Assembly: GCA_017391665.1 (NCBI GenBank)
Contig: JAFOXS010000050.1
Location: forward strand, 1 to 17,970
DNA: 17,970 nucleotides
Source: Alistipes sp.
GTDB lineage: Bacteria > Bacteroidota > Bacteroidia > Bacteroidales > Rikenellaceae
Direction of reading: 5' to 3'
Positions 7,300-13,790 of this stretch are shown here, piece by piece. The notes below the pieces were generated by a model. That model searched no databases. It had not been told where the DNA came from and saw only the letters and a list, made by a program, of their open reading frames with translations. How positions within the stretch are numbered: the stretch's first letter is position 1; the number at the start of each line of letters is the position of its first letter. A program made the position numbers and the translations under genes.

Positions 7300-9162
7300 A
7301 TGCGACACATTCTTTACATATTAGCTCTCTGCCTTATCGTTCAAAACGCAACGGCACAAGAGCAGGACAGCCTGCAACAGACGCAGCGCACACTTTCAAT
7401 CGACGAAGTAGTGGTAACGGGTAGCCATATCGCGACGGACCGTCGTCTTCTGCCCATGACCATATCGGTGCTCGACCGCACGGAGATAGAGAGCGACAAC
7501 CGTCCCTCGCTACTGCCCACACTCGTGGAGCAGGTGCCGGGTCTGTTCATCACCTCGCGAGGTGTGATGGGTTATGGTGTGTCAACAGGGGCATCGGGCG
7601 GCATGTCGGTGCGTGGCGTAGGAGGTTCGCCCACAACAGGTGTGATGGTTCTCATTGACGGCCATCCGCAATATATGGGACTTATGGGACACCCCATAGC
7701 CGATGCCTACCAGTCGATGATTGCCGAGCGTGTGGAGGTAGTACGAGGTCCTGCATCGGTGCTCTATGGTTCGAATGCCATGGGTGGCGTGATCAACATC
7801 ATCACACGCAAGAGTGCCGAGCGTGGCTCACACACCGACCTCAGGCTTGGATACGGCTCATACAACACGCTGGAGACCGAGGCAACAAATCGCACAAATT
7901 TAGGCCGTTTCACTTCAACCGTAACAGCCTCATACAATCGCTCGGATGGTCATCGCGAGAATATGGACTATGAGCAAATGGGCGGTATGGCGCGTTTGGG
8001 TTACGATCTGGGGCGCGAGTGGAGCATCAGTGCCGACCTTAATATCACCCACTTCAACGCATCAAATCCCGGTTCGATATCTTCACCCATCATCGACAAC
8101 GACTCCCGCATCACGCGTGGTGCATCGTCCATCGCCCTGCGCAATGCCCACGGCGCGCTGAGCCTGTTCCATAATTGGGGTGTGCATCGTATCAACGACG
8201 GCTACTCGCCCGGTGGCACACCGCTTAACTACCGCTTCAGATCGAAAGACGCCATTACGGGTGCCATGCTATACCAGAGCTTTTCGCTCTTTGAGGGCAA
8301 TCGCACGATGGTCGGTGTGGATTATCGTCACTTCGGCGGCAAGGCGCTTAATCGTTACCTTAATGGCGATCCCGACAAGATAATTGCCGACAAGACGATG
8401 GATAACGTTGCGGCATACCTCGACCTGCAACAGAGCATAACCTCATGGTTTACAATCGAGGCAGGCCTTCGCATGGACTACAACTCCCACGTTGGCACAG
8501 AGTGGGTACCACAGGGAGGTGTGTCAGTACAACTGCCACGCAATATGCAGATCAAGGCTATGGCGAGCAAGGGCTTCCGCTTCCCCACCATTCGTGAGAT
8601 GTATATGTTCCCGCCACAGAATCCCGACCTCAAGGCCGAGCGCATGTGGAACTACGAGCTCTCGCTGCACCAGCAGATTGGGAGTGTATCCTACGGCATA
8701 AGTCTCTTCTACATCAATGGTGAGAATATGATTCGCACGCTGCCCGTCGATGGTCGCATGATGAATGTAAATACAGGACAAATAGAGAATCTCGGCACGG
8801 AAGTTGAGGTACGATGGCGTACGACAAAGCACCTGACACTCGCGGCAAACTACTCATATCTGCATATGAAGTATCCCGTTGTGGCAGCTCCCGAGCATAA
8901 GCTATATGCCGGCGCAAGCTACAACGTAGGGCGCTGGATGCTCTCGACCGACGTACAGATGATCCGAGGACTCATAACGCAGACCTCGCCCGAGATAAGC
9001 GAGAACTTCCTATTGTGGAATGTCGACATAGGAGTGATGGTTGCTCGCGGATGCAGACTCTATATGCGCGGCGAGAACCTGCTGGCCCAAAGCTATGAGA
9101 TAAATGCTGGTTACCCCATGCCACGAGCCACCGTGCATGGCGGAGTGAAACTATCATTCTAA
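7300..9162 (+). CDS. TonB-dependent outer-membrane receptor
   Basis: The 620-residue product has a signal peptide (about 1-19, cleavage after NATAQ or nearby), a TonB-box-like IDEVVVTG (34-41), a plug domain with VRGVGG (104-109), VLIDG (117-121) and ERVEVVRGPASVLYGSNAMGG (143-163), then a beta-barrel ending in the aromatic terminus KLSF. It is a short, vitamin/siderophore-size receptor without the N-terminal carboxypeptidase-like domain of SusC proteins, so a glycan substrate is unlikely. A methionine- and histidine-containing plug loop, GHPQYMGLMGHP (121-132), might touch a metal or metal complex, but this is inference. The FmdE-like gene begins 11 nt after the stop, making a two-gene unit. 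The ligand is not identifiable from sequence alone. Confidence 0.93.
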   Translation: MRHILYILALCLIVQNATAQEQDSLQQTQRTLSIDEVVVTGSHIATDRRLLPMTISVLDRTEIESDNRPSLLPTLVEQVPGLFITSRGVMGYGVSTGASGGMSVRGVGGSPTTGVMVLIDGHPQYMGLMGHPIADAYQSMIAERVEVVRGPASVLYGSNAMGGVINIITRKSAERGSHTDLRLGYGSYNTLETEATNRTNLGRFTSTVTASYNRSDGHRENMDYEQMGGMARLGYDLGREWSISADLNITHFNASNPGSISSPIIDNDSRITRGASSIALRNAHGALSLFHNWGVHRINDGYSPGGTPLNYRFRSKDAITGAMLYQSFSLFEGNRTMVGVDYRHFGGKALNRYLNGDPDKIIADKTMDNVAAYLDLQQSITSWFTIEAGLRMDYNSHVGTEWVPQGGVSVQLPRNMQIKAMASKGFRFPTIREMYMFPPQNPDLKAERMWNYELSLHQQIGSVSYGISLFYINGENMIRTLPVDGRMMNVNTGQIENLGTEVEVRWRTTKHLTLAANYSYLHMKYPVVAAPEHKLYAGASYNVGRWMLSTDVQMIRGLITQTSPEISENFLLWNVDIGVMVARGCRLYMRGENLLAQSYEINAGYPMPRATVHGGVKLSF

Positions 9163-9173
9163 AACTATAGCAT

Positions 9174-9710
9174 ATGCAAGTATTAAAATCCTTTCCGCTA
9201 CATCCCACGCTCTATGCCGACGATGTGGCGCAGATTCTCACACCCTCCATCGAGCGACATGGCCAGCAAGAGTGGCGACTCATCGTGCAGACAAACGAGT
9301 TGCATGGTCATCTGGGTATATACTCAACCATCGGGGCCAAGATGGGGCTCTATGCCCGCGAGCTACTCCCCAGCCACCATCTGCACATCACATCCTATGC
9401 CGGCAGTTGTCCGCCCATGAGCTGCATGAACGACGGACTGCAGGTAAGCACCTCATCAACACTTGGGCATGGGCTCATACACGCCATAGATGACAATCCT
9501 CGTCCCGAGGCACGCTTTCAGGCAGATGGGCACACCATTACACTCCGCCTCAAGCCGTCGTGCGCCGAGCGTATTGCAAGCGACATAGCGCAGGGCGAGG
9601 TGAAGTGGGGAACAGAGTCACCCCGCTACTGGGAGTATGTGCGGGCGTTGGCACTGCAATACTGGCTGGAGATGGACAGACGGCAGATTTTCGATGTTGT
9701 TTCGGACTAA
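9174..9710 (+). CDS. FmdE-like (formylmethanofuran dehydrogenase subunit E) domain protein
   Basis: The 178-residue protein matches the FmdE fold in two places: HGHLG at 44-48 (the conserved HGH of the family) and the SCPPMSCMNDGLQVSTSSTLGHG stretch at 78-100, equivalent to the usual Cys...D-(A/G)-(I/L)-Q...T-x-G-K-G block. H44, H46, C79, C84 and D87 could bind a metal. The C-terminal zinc ribbon present in many FmdE proteins is absent. No signal peptide is seen, so it is probably cytoplasmic. The name refers to a methanogen enzyme subunit and should not be read as methanogenesis here. It is coupled to the upstream TonB receptor and probably handles what that receptor imports. The family call is by motif memory and moderately sure. 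Confidence 0.8.
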   Translation: MQVLKSFPLHPTLYADDVAQILTPSIERHGQQEWRLIVQTNELHGHLGIYSTIGAKMGLYARELLPSHHLHITSYAGSCPPMSCMNDGLQVSTSSTLGHGLIHAIDDNPRPEARFQADGHTITLRLKPSCAERIASDIAQGEVKWGTESPRYWEYVRALALQYWLEMDRRQIFDVVSD

Positions 9711-9781
9711 GAGATACGCCACAGAGGCATTTCTTCGCACAATGCAAAACGTGGCACGGGCTTTGCAACTAGATACAACAA

Positions 9782-9806
9782 CTGCAGCAATAAAGCACTG
9801 CTGCAG
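9782..9806 (+). repeat. inverted repeat after the FmdE-like gene
   Basis: CTGCAGCA (9782-9789) and TGCTGCAG (9799-9806) form an 8-bp perfect stem with a 9-nt loop. There is no T-tract behind it, so it is not a standard terminator; it might protect the 3' end of the transcript. Confidence 0.45.
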
Positions 9807-9869
9807 CGAGGTTTCTTCATTTATTTAAGTTTGGGTTAGTAGTTTATGGAACTTCTAATGTTCCGAGGG

Positions 9870-9906
9870 TAGGCGGCAGTCGTGAGATTCCCGCCTATTT
9901 TTATTT
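9870..9906 (+). terminator. intrinsic terminator of the TonB receptor operon
   Basis: TAGGCGG (9870-9876) pairs with CCGCCTA (9891-9897) around a 14-nt loop and is followed by a T-rich tract that runs into the end of the converging nitroreductase gene. It serves the plus strand; the minus strand lacks a T-tract. Confidence 0.7.
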
Positions 9907-10533
9907 CAGTATCAGATCCTCCACACGTACCTTGGGAACATAGTGGATGTCATCCTCGCGATAATACGCATGGTTATCATCCTCCGTAATGGGCTTCAGG
10001 CGGATATTATCCTTGCCGCGACCTATGGCTAGCACCAGCACGGGATCATACGGCAGTGAGAGCTCCTGCTTGACAGCCTTGGCATCGAAAGCACCAATAC
10101 ATATACCATTCAAGCCTATCTCTACGGCCTGCAGCAGCATGCTCTGCGCCACAATACCCAGATCGACACTCACATAGTGTGACACCGCCACGGTCGAGCA
10201 TATCACAATAAAGGCATTGGGCTCCTCGCCCGCTCTTGGCAGATGAAGCTCGGGCAGAGCGCCACCCAGACGAATATGCGGCAGCACCTTGTGCTTCTCA
10301 TCAGAGAGAACCATACGAAAACGCAACACCTGCTGATTGCGTGCCGAGGGAACCTTGGTCGCAACATCTACAATGCGGCGCAGCTGATCCTCGCGCACGA
10401 TAAACGATGAGTCGTAAGCACGGTGGCTACGGTTGCGCTCCAACAGACGTGAGAGCGAGGGTGTCGTGCGCTTCGCAGGCGCAGCAGCGCGGAGGTGATC
10501 CTCCATCTTTTTGCCTAAATAGTTATCTGCCAT
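9901..10533 (-). CDS. nitroreductase family protein
   Basis: The 210-residue protein fits the FMN-dependent nitroreductase fold, which reduces nitro compounds, quinones or related substrates with NAD(P)H. The N-terminal flavin-phosphate motif RNRSHRAY is at 33-40, PSARNQQ at 62-68, and the helix plus strand DLGIVAQSMLLQAVEIGLNG at 124-143 leads into the usual GICIGAF segment. The physiological substrate is unknown. The frame also opens at 10554, but the ATG at 10533 is preferred because the upstream start would lie inside a terminator stem. That terminator ends only 7 nt before the chosen ATG, so expression may depend on read-through from the YIP1 genes or on a promoter I cannot see. No TAnnTTTG element is apparent upstream. 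Confidence 0.88.
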   Translation of the reverse strand: MADNYLGKKMEDHLRAAAPAKRTTPSLSRLLERNRSHRAYDSSFIVREDQLRRIVDVATKVPSARNQQVLRFRMVLSDEKHKVLPHIRLGGALPELHLPRAGEEPNAFIVICSTVAVSHYVSVDLGIVAQSMLLQAVEIGLNGICIGAFDAKAVKQELSLPYDPVLVLAIGRGKDNIRLKPITEDDNHAYYREDDIHYVPKVRVEDLILK

Positions 10534-10540
10534 AATTATC

Positions 10541-10569
10541 AAAAAAGGTGTCACCGCAAAAGCAACACC
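10541..10569 (-). terminator. intrinsic terminator/attenuator between YIP1-B and nitroreductase
   Basis: On the minus strand GGTGTTGC (10569-10562) pairs with GTGACACC (10554-10547), including two G-U pairs, with a 7-nt loop, followed by six T (10546-10541). It begins 12 nt after the YIP1-B stop and ends 7 nt before the nitroreductase ATG. Confidence 0.75.
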
Positions 10570-10581
10570 CCATTCATTATC

Positions 10582-11145
10582 TTATACAAATCGCATCACA
10601 AAGCCCGAGAGGATGTAACAGATGATGTAGCAGGCTATAAAGAGACTTACGCCTCGTCCGTTCCTAAGGCTGGAGGCCTTGGCAAATGCCTTATAACTCC
10701 AGTAGAAGTACCACGCAGCGAAGAGCATCGACACCACACCTATCAGTAGGAGCGTGGTAGCATACTCCGAAGCCGTTGCCATACTGCCATCCATCACAAG
10801 TCCCGTAACGCTGCGCACCATAGGGATAGCGAAGATAAGCAGCATCACATCAAACGGAATACGCGCAAAGAGATTATATGCCGCAACATCCACAAAACTT
10901 ACCTTCTCACGCGAAAAGATCAACGCCGCCACATACAACACCACCACGAACAAGAGCCACACTACCACCTGCTGCAGTGTCGCACTCGCCAGTGAACCGC
11001 CGGCGTAGTTTACCTGCGTGAGTGATGTTACGCGAAGTCCCACCTGCCAGCAAAAGATTGCCGAGAGGATCAAAGCCACGATGCCCCAGCACAAAGCCTG
11101 ACGCAGAGGCAACGACGGGAAGGGGTTGAGAATCTTTTTCAGCAT
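10582..11145 (-). CDS. YIP1-like membrane protein, copy B
   Basis: The 187-residue protein has about five hydrophobic segments (roughly 18-34, 57-78, 88-108, 130-150, 166-184) and the look of the bacterial YIP1 family: an amphipathic N-terminus NPFPSLPLRQALCWG, then FVDVAAYNLFARIPFD at 84-99 and a late NGRG at 162-165. Such proteins sit in the inner membrane and have no established biochemical role. It aligns almost without gaps to the neighbouring copy A, with about half of the first 100 residues identical by eye, so the two arose by tandem duplication. Copy B uses more G/C-ending codons than copy A. A strong terminator lies between the copies and no promoter is visible in the 40 bp before this start. 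Confidence 0.82.
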   Translation of the reverse strand: MLKKILNPFPSLPLRQALCWGIVALILSAIFCWQVGLRVTSLTQVNYAGGSLASATLQQVVVWLLFVVVLYVAALIFSREKVSFVDVAAYNLFARIPFDVMLLIFAIPMVRSVTGLVMDGSMATASEYATTLLLIGVVSMLFAAWYFYWSYKAFAKASSLRNGRGVSLFIACYIICYILSGFVMRFV

Positions 11146-11187
11146 AATAAAGATGTGTTACGTAAAAACTTCCCCAGCGAAGAGGAA

Positions 11188-11241
11188 TAAAAAAAATTAG
11201 GTTTTGACTCGCGCCTTAGGCAACGACAATCAAAACCTAAT
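11188..11241 (-). terminator. intrinsic terminator between YIP1-A and YIP1-B
   Basis: A 12-bp perfect inverted repeat, ATTAGGTTTTGA (11196-11207) and TCAAAACCTAAT (11230-11241), encloses a 22-nt loop that contains a smaller stem GCC-TTA-GGC (11213-11221). On the minus strand it is followed by an eight-T run (11195-11188). It starts 14 nt after the YIP1-A stop. Confidence 0.85.
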
Positions 11242-11255
11242 CATAAGTGATATAT

Positions 11256-11825
11256 TTAGAAAGCAATATATTTCACAACAAAGGGTGATGTAAAGAATGC
11301 CACCACGAAGCAGAGTGCGAAGATCCAGATTCCTCGACCATTCTTCAGATTGGTTGACTCAGCAAAGCCCTTGTAACACCACGTGAAGAACCACGCAAGC
11401 AAGACCAGTGAAACTAAAGAGTAAATTGTCAAACCAGGGATATTCGAACCTATAGCTGCAAAATCGCGATTAGAAACAACCTCCATTGCAGTGCGAATCG
11501 TAGGAGATAGGAACAAAAGCAGCGTCAGATCATAAGGAATACGTGCAAACATGGTAAACGATGCCACGTCAACAAAACGTACCTTTGATTGCGAGAACAT
11601 TAATCCCGATACATATAATAATACAGAGAAGAACAACCACATGGCCACCTGGCGCAGGATACAATCAAACAATGTACCTTCAGCGAATGTAATCTGCGTT
11701 AACGACTCCAATGATATTCCATTTTGCCAACAAAATACTGACGTTAGTAGTAGCGCCACAATACCCCAACTCATTGCCTGACGCAACGATAGGTAACGGA
11801 ACGGATTTATAAGTTTTTCAAACAT
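11256..11825 (-). CDS. YIP1-like membrane protein, copy A
   Basis: This 189-residue protein is the paralogue of copy B. It has five predicted membrane segments (about 18-34, 57-78, 88-108, 132-152, 164-182) and the shared blocks NPFRYLSLRQA (7-17), WGIVALL (20-26), SLTQ (41-44), FVDVASFTMFARIPYD (84-99) and NGRG (162-165). The predicted location is the inner membrane. It begins 34 nt after the DUF2089 stop, so it is in the same transcript as that regulator. Its codons are visibly more AT-rich than those of copy B and of the surrounding genes, which may mean a different age or different selection on the two copies. The function is unknown; the YIP1 assignment is by overall pattern. Confidence 0.82.
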   Translation of the reverse strand: MFEKLINPFRYLSLRQAMSWGIVALLLTSVFCWQNGISLESLTQITFAEGTLFDCILRQVAMWLFFSVLLYVSGLMFSQSKVRFVDVASFTMFARIPYDLTLLLFLSPTIRTAMEVVSNRDFAAIGSNIPGLTIYSLVSLVLLAWFFTWCYKGFAESTNLKNGRGIWIFALCFVVAFFTSPFVVKYIAF

Positions 11826-11859
11826 GATAGGATTGATTTGATTAGTCGGGTTAGGTTAG

Positions 11860-12141
11860 TTAGTTTTGGTTTGCTTGAATAAGTCTTTCAAGTTCTTTAA
11901 TTACGTCATCCAGACGGTTACGCACCGATGGATAACTAAGATTCATCTTTTGTGCAAGAGCCTTCAAGGAGCCACCACACATAACGAAGTCAAGGATGAA
12001 CGCTTGATCTTCTTCGTCCAAACGCATGAATGGTGGCAATACATAATCACCTTGGATTTCTGTAGCGCAACCGGGACAGTGCATATTCTGCACGTGGAGT
12101 ATGCGTCCGCACGATGGGCAAAGTTTCGGCAATTTCTTCAT
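11860..12141 (-). CDS. DUF2089 family zinc-ribbon/HTH protein
   Basis: The 93-residue protein has an N-terminal four-cysteine zinc ribbon (C8, C11, C22, C25: CPSCGR and CPGC), a linker with LPPFMRLDEED (35-45), and a C-terminal helix-turn-helix-like region (about 50-85) with the family signature LSYPSVRNRLDDVI at 68-81. This matches DUF2089, small proteins thought to bind DNA or regulate transcription. It is first in a cluster with two YIP1-like genes and probably controls them. It has a good promoter (12194-12224) and a short palindrome at 12174-12186 close to the predicted transcription start, which could be its own operator. The domain family is confident; the regulatory role is inferred from fold and position. 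Confidence 0.88.
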   Translation of the reverse strand: MKKLPKLCPSCGRILHVQNMHCPGCATEIQGDYVLPPFMRLDEEDQAFILDFVMCGGSLKALAQKMNLSYPSVRNRLDDVIKELERLIQANQN

Positions 12142-12173
12142 ATAGTAGGAATTTTTGTTGTTTTCTCCGTTTG

Positions 12174-12186
12174 CTAGTTACACTAG
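12174..12186. promoter_or_regulatory. palindrome at predicted transcription start, possible operator
   Basis: CTAGT (12174-12178), a 3-nt spacer and ACTAG (12182-12186) form a symmetric site. It lies just after the -7 element of the DUF2089 promoter, where bound protein would block the polymerase. Confidence 0.35.
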
Positions 12187-12193
12187 TCTACTA

Positions 12194-12224
12194 CAAATAT
12201 AGCCTTTTATTAATAAAATTGCAA
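12194..12224 (-). promoter_or_regulatory. Bacteroidota-type promoter for DUF2089-YIP1 cluster
   Basis: On the minus strand TTG (12224-12222), then exactly 20 nt, then TATATTTG (12201-12194). This is a full match to the two-part consensus. Transcription should start near 12188, giving a leader of about 47 nt. Confidence 0.75.
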
Positions 12225-12306
12225 TTTATTTTAATAAAATTCTTACAAAAGCAATTAATTCTTACATTTTATGCATAATTTAAGCATATAAACATGCATG
12301 ACACAC

Positions 12307-12337
12307 AAAAAAAGCGACTACATATGCATGTAGTCGC
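12307..12337 (-). terminator. intrinsic terminator after the TPR protein gene
   Basis: A 10-bp perfect stem, GCGACTACAT (12314-12323) with ATGTAGTCGC (12328-12337), closes a 4-nt loop. On the minus strand it is followed by seven T (12313-12307). It begins 24 nt after the TPR gene stop. Confidence 0.93.
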
Positions 12338-12361
12338 CTTATAGACTTTATGTAATAATGA

Positions 12362-13723
12362 TTACTGAGCCTTCAACTCGTTGAGAGCCTTGTTGTACTG
12401 CTCGTACTTAGCCATCATACCCTCCTCATCGCGAAGACGGAATGTCAAGCTCTTCAAAGTCTCCAATACGCCGAGGTGCTTGGGATCGAGCTTGTGAGCT
12501 GCCTCCAATACGGGAACAGCGGGCTTGTAAGCCTCGATAACCTTCTTCTGATCAGCCTGGAAGTCAGCGTTGCTCTTATAGTCACGTGAGTTCATCTCGT
12601 CGTTCATAGCGTCACCCTGGAAGATGTAAGAGAGAGCCAAGTTGTAAGTAGCCTGTACGTTCTGGGGATCCAACTCAACAACCTTCTGGAAAGACTTGAT
12701 TGACTCGGGATAGTTCTTCATGCGGTCGAACATGATAGCACGGCTGTTCCACAAGCTCTTGTTCTGGGGATCGCGCTCCAAAGCACCGTCAACCATTGAA
12801 ACCAACTCCTGAGGATCACCTACGGGGTTCTCGCGGTCAGTGTAAAGACCGATAAGACCCTCAACGATCAAGGTGTTAGCGGGGAACTTAGCAAGACCCT
12901 CCATGAGGATAGTCTTTGCACGCTGCAAGTTAGCTACGCGTACAGAAGAGTCCTTCTGACCATAGTAAGCATGGAAGAGGTAGTAGTAGATGTTACCGTT
13001 CTCGTCAGAGTAACCAGCCTCCAAAGCCTTTGTCAAAGCCTCAGCACCCTTAGCGAAAGATGCGGGGTTCTTCTCACCATCCATAACGTAAGTCAAACCA
13101 GCGTTGTAGATGAAATCACCACTCTTCTGACCAGTAAAGCCTGACATATTCTGAACTTTATCAGCAGCCATATAAGCCTCGGCAGCCTTACCAGCCTCAC
13201 CAATCTTGTAAGCTACGGTACCAGCGGTGCTATAGTAGTTCTTAACCTTCTCAAGACCCTCGTTTACCTTAGCAGCCAACTTAGCATCAACCTGACCAGC
13301 CTTAACGAATGAGTTAGCAGCCTCCATAGCCAAATCACTCTCCTTTACAGGTGAAGTAATAATCCAACCATTGATCTTACCACCTGCAACATAAACCTTC
13401 AACATAGGATAGGTGTACTCAGTGCAAGCAACACCACCTACATTTACATTGTCAGTCTGTGACATAGCACGACCCAAAGCAGCAGTTGCCAATGAGTAGT
13501 CCATATCAAGGAAGATGTCCTTTGAAGGAGCCTCGGCAGCCTCCAAATAAGCGTTACCACGAGCCAACCAAGTAGCACCCTTAGCTGCCTTCTTGGCGTC
13601 CTGTGAATCAGCATCAACCTTAGCCAACTTAGCTACGAGAGCCTCCTTGTTAGCCTTCTGAGCATTTGCGATTGGCGCTGCCATAACTATTATGGCCATC
13701 ACCGCGAAAATTAATTTCTTCAT
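12362..13723 (-). CDS. secreted tetratricopeptide-repeat protein
   Basis: The 453-residue product starts with a clear signal peptide (MKKLIFAVMAIIVMAAPIANA, cleavage near residue 21), so it is periplasmic or surface-exposed rather than cytoplasmic. Helical repeats fill most of the protein; the clearest TPR units are at about 321-354 and just after (SIKSFQKVVELDPQN), with weaker ones around 205-290. TPRs bind partner proteins; the partner is unknown. Codon choice is strikingly restricted (GCT for Ala, GGT for Gly, CGT for Arg, TTG for Leu, AAG for Lys), unlike the GCC/CGC/CTG-rich neighbours, which suggests very high expression. It lies 67 nt downstream of gyrA; I see no TAnnTTTG element in that gap, although such expression would suggest its own promoter. 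It ends at a strong terminator. Confidence 0.85.
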   Translation of the reverse strand: MKKLIFAVMAIIVMAAPIANAQKANKEALVAKLAKVDADSQDAKKAAKGATWLARGNAYLEAAEAPSKDIFLDMDYSLATAALGRAMSQTDNVNVGGVACTEYTYPMLKVYVAGGKINGWIITSPVKESDLAMEAANSFVKAGQVDAKLAAKVNEGLEKVKNYYSTAGTVAYKIGEAGKAAEAYMAADKVQNMSGFTGQKSGDFIYNAGLTYVMDGEKNPASFAKGAEALTKALEAGYSDENGNIYYYLFHAYYGQKDSSVRVANLQRAKTILMEGLAKFPANTLIVEGLIGLYTDRENPVGDPQELVSMVDGALERDPQNKSLWNSRAIMFDRMKNYPESIKSFQKVVELDPQNVQATYNLALSYIFQGDAMNDEMNSRDYKSNADFQADQKKVIEAYKPAVPVLEAAHKLDPKHLGVLETLKSLTFRLRDEEGMMAKYEQYNKALNELKAQ

Positions 13724-13790
13724 AATTAATTAATTTCTGTTTTTAAAGAAACGTTTTACTGTTGATAATTATTGTTTTCTATCCTAATTT

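Noticed and set aside
9174..9710. Evidence for methanogenesis or formylmethanofuran metabolism
   Set aside because: Only an FmdE-like domain is present, without other pathway genes; the family is wider than that enzyme.
9782..9806. Hairpin as terminator of the FmdE-like gene
   Set aside because: No T-tract follows; the stem at 9870-9897 with a T-rich tail is a better terminator.
11196..11241. The 12-bp perfect inverted repeat as insertion-sequence ends or an attachment site
   Set aside because: It has only a 22-nt loop and a minus-strand T-tract right after a stop codon, so a terminator explains it.
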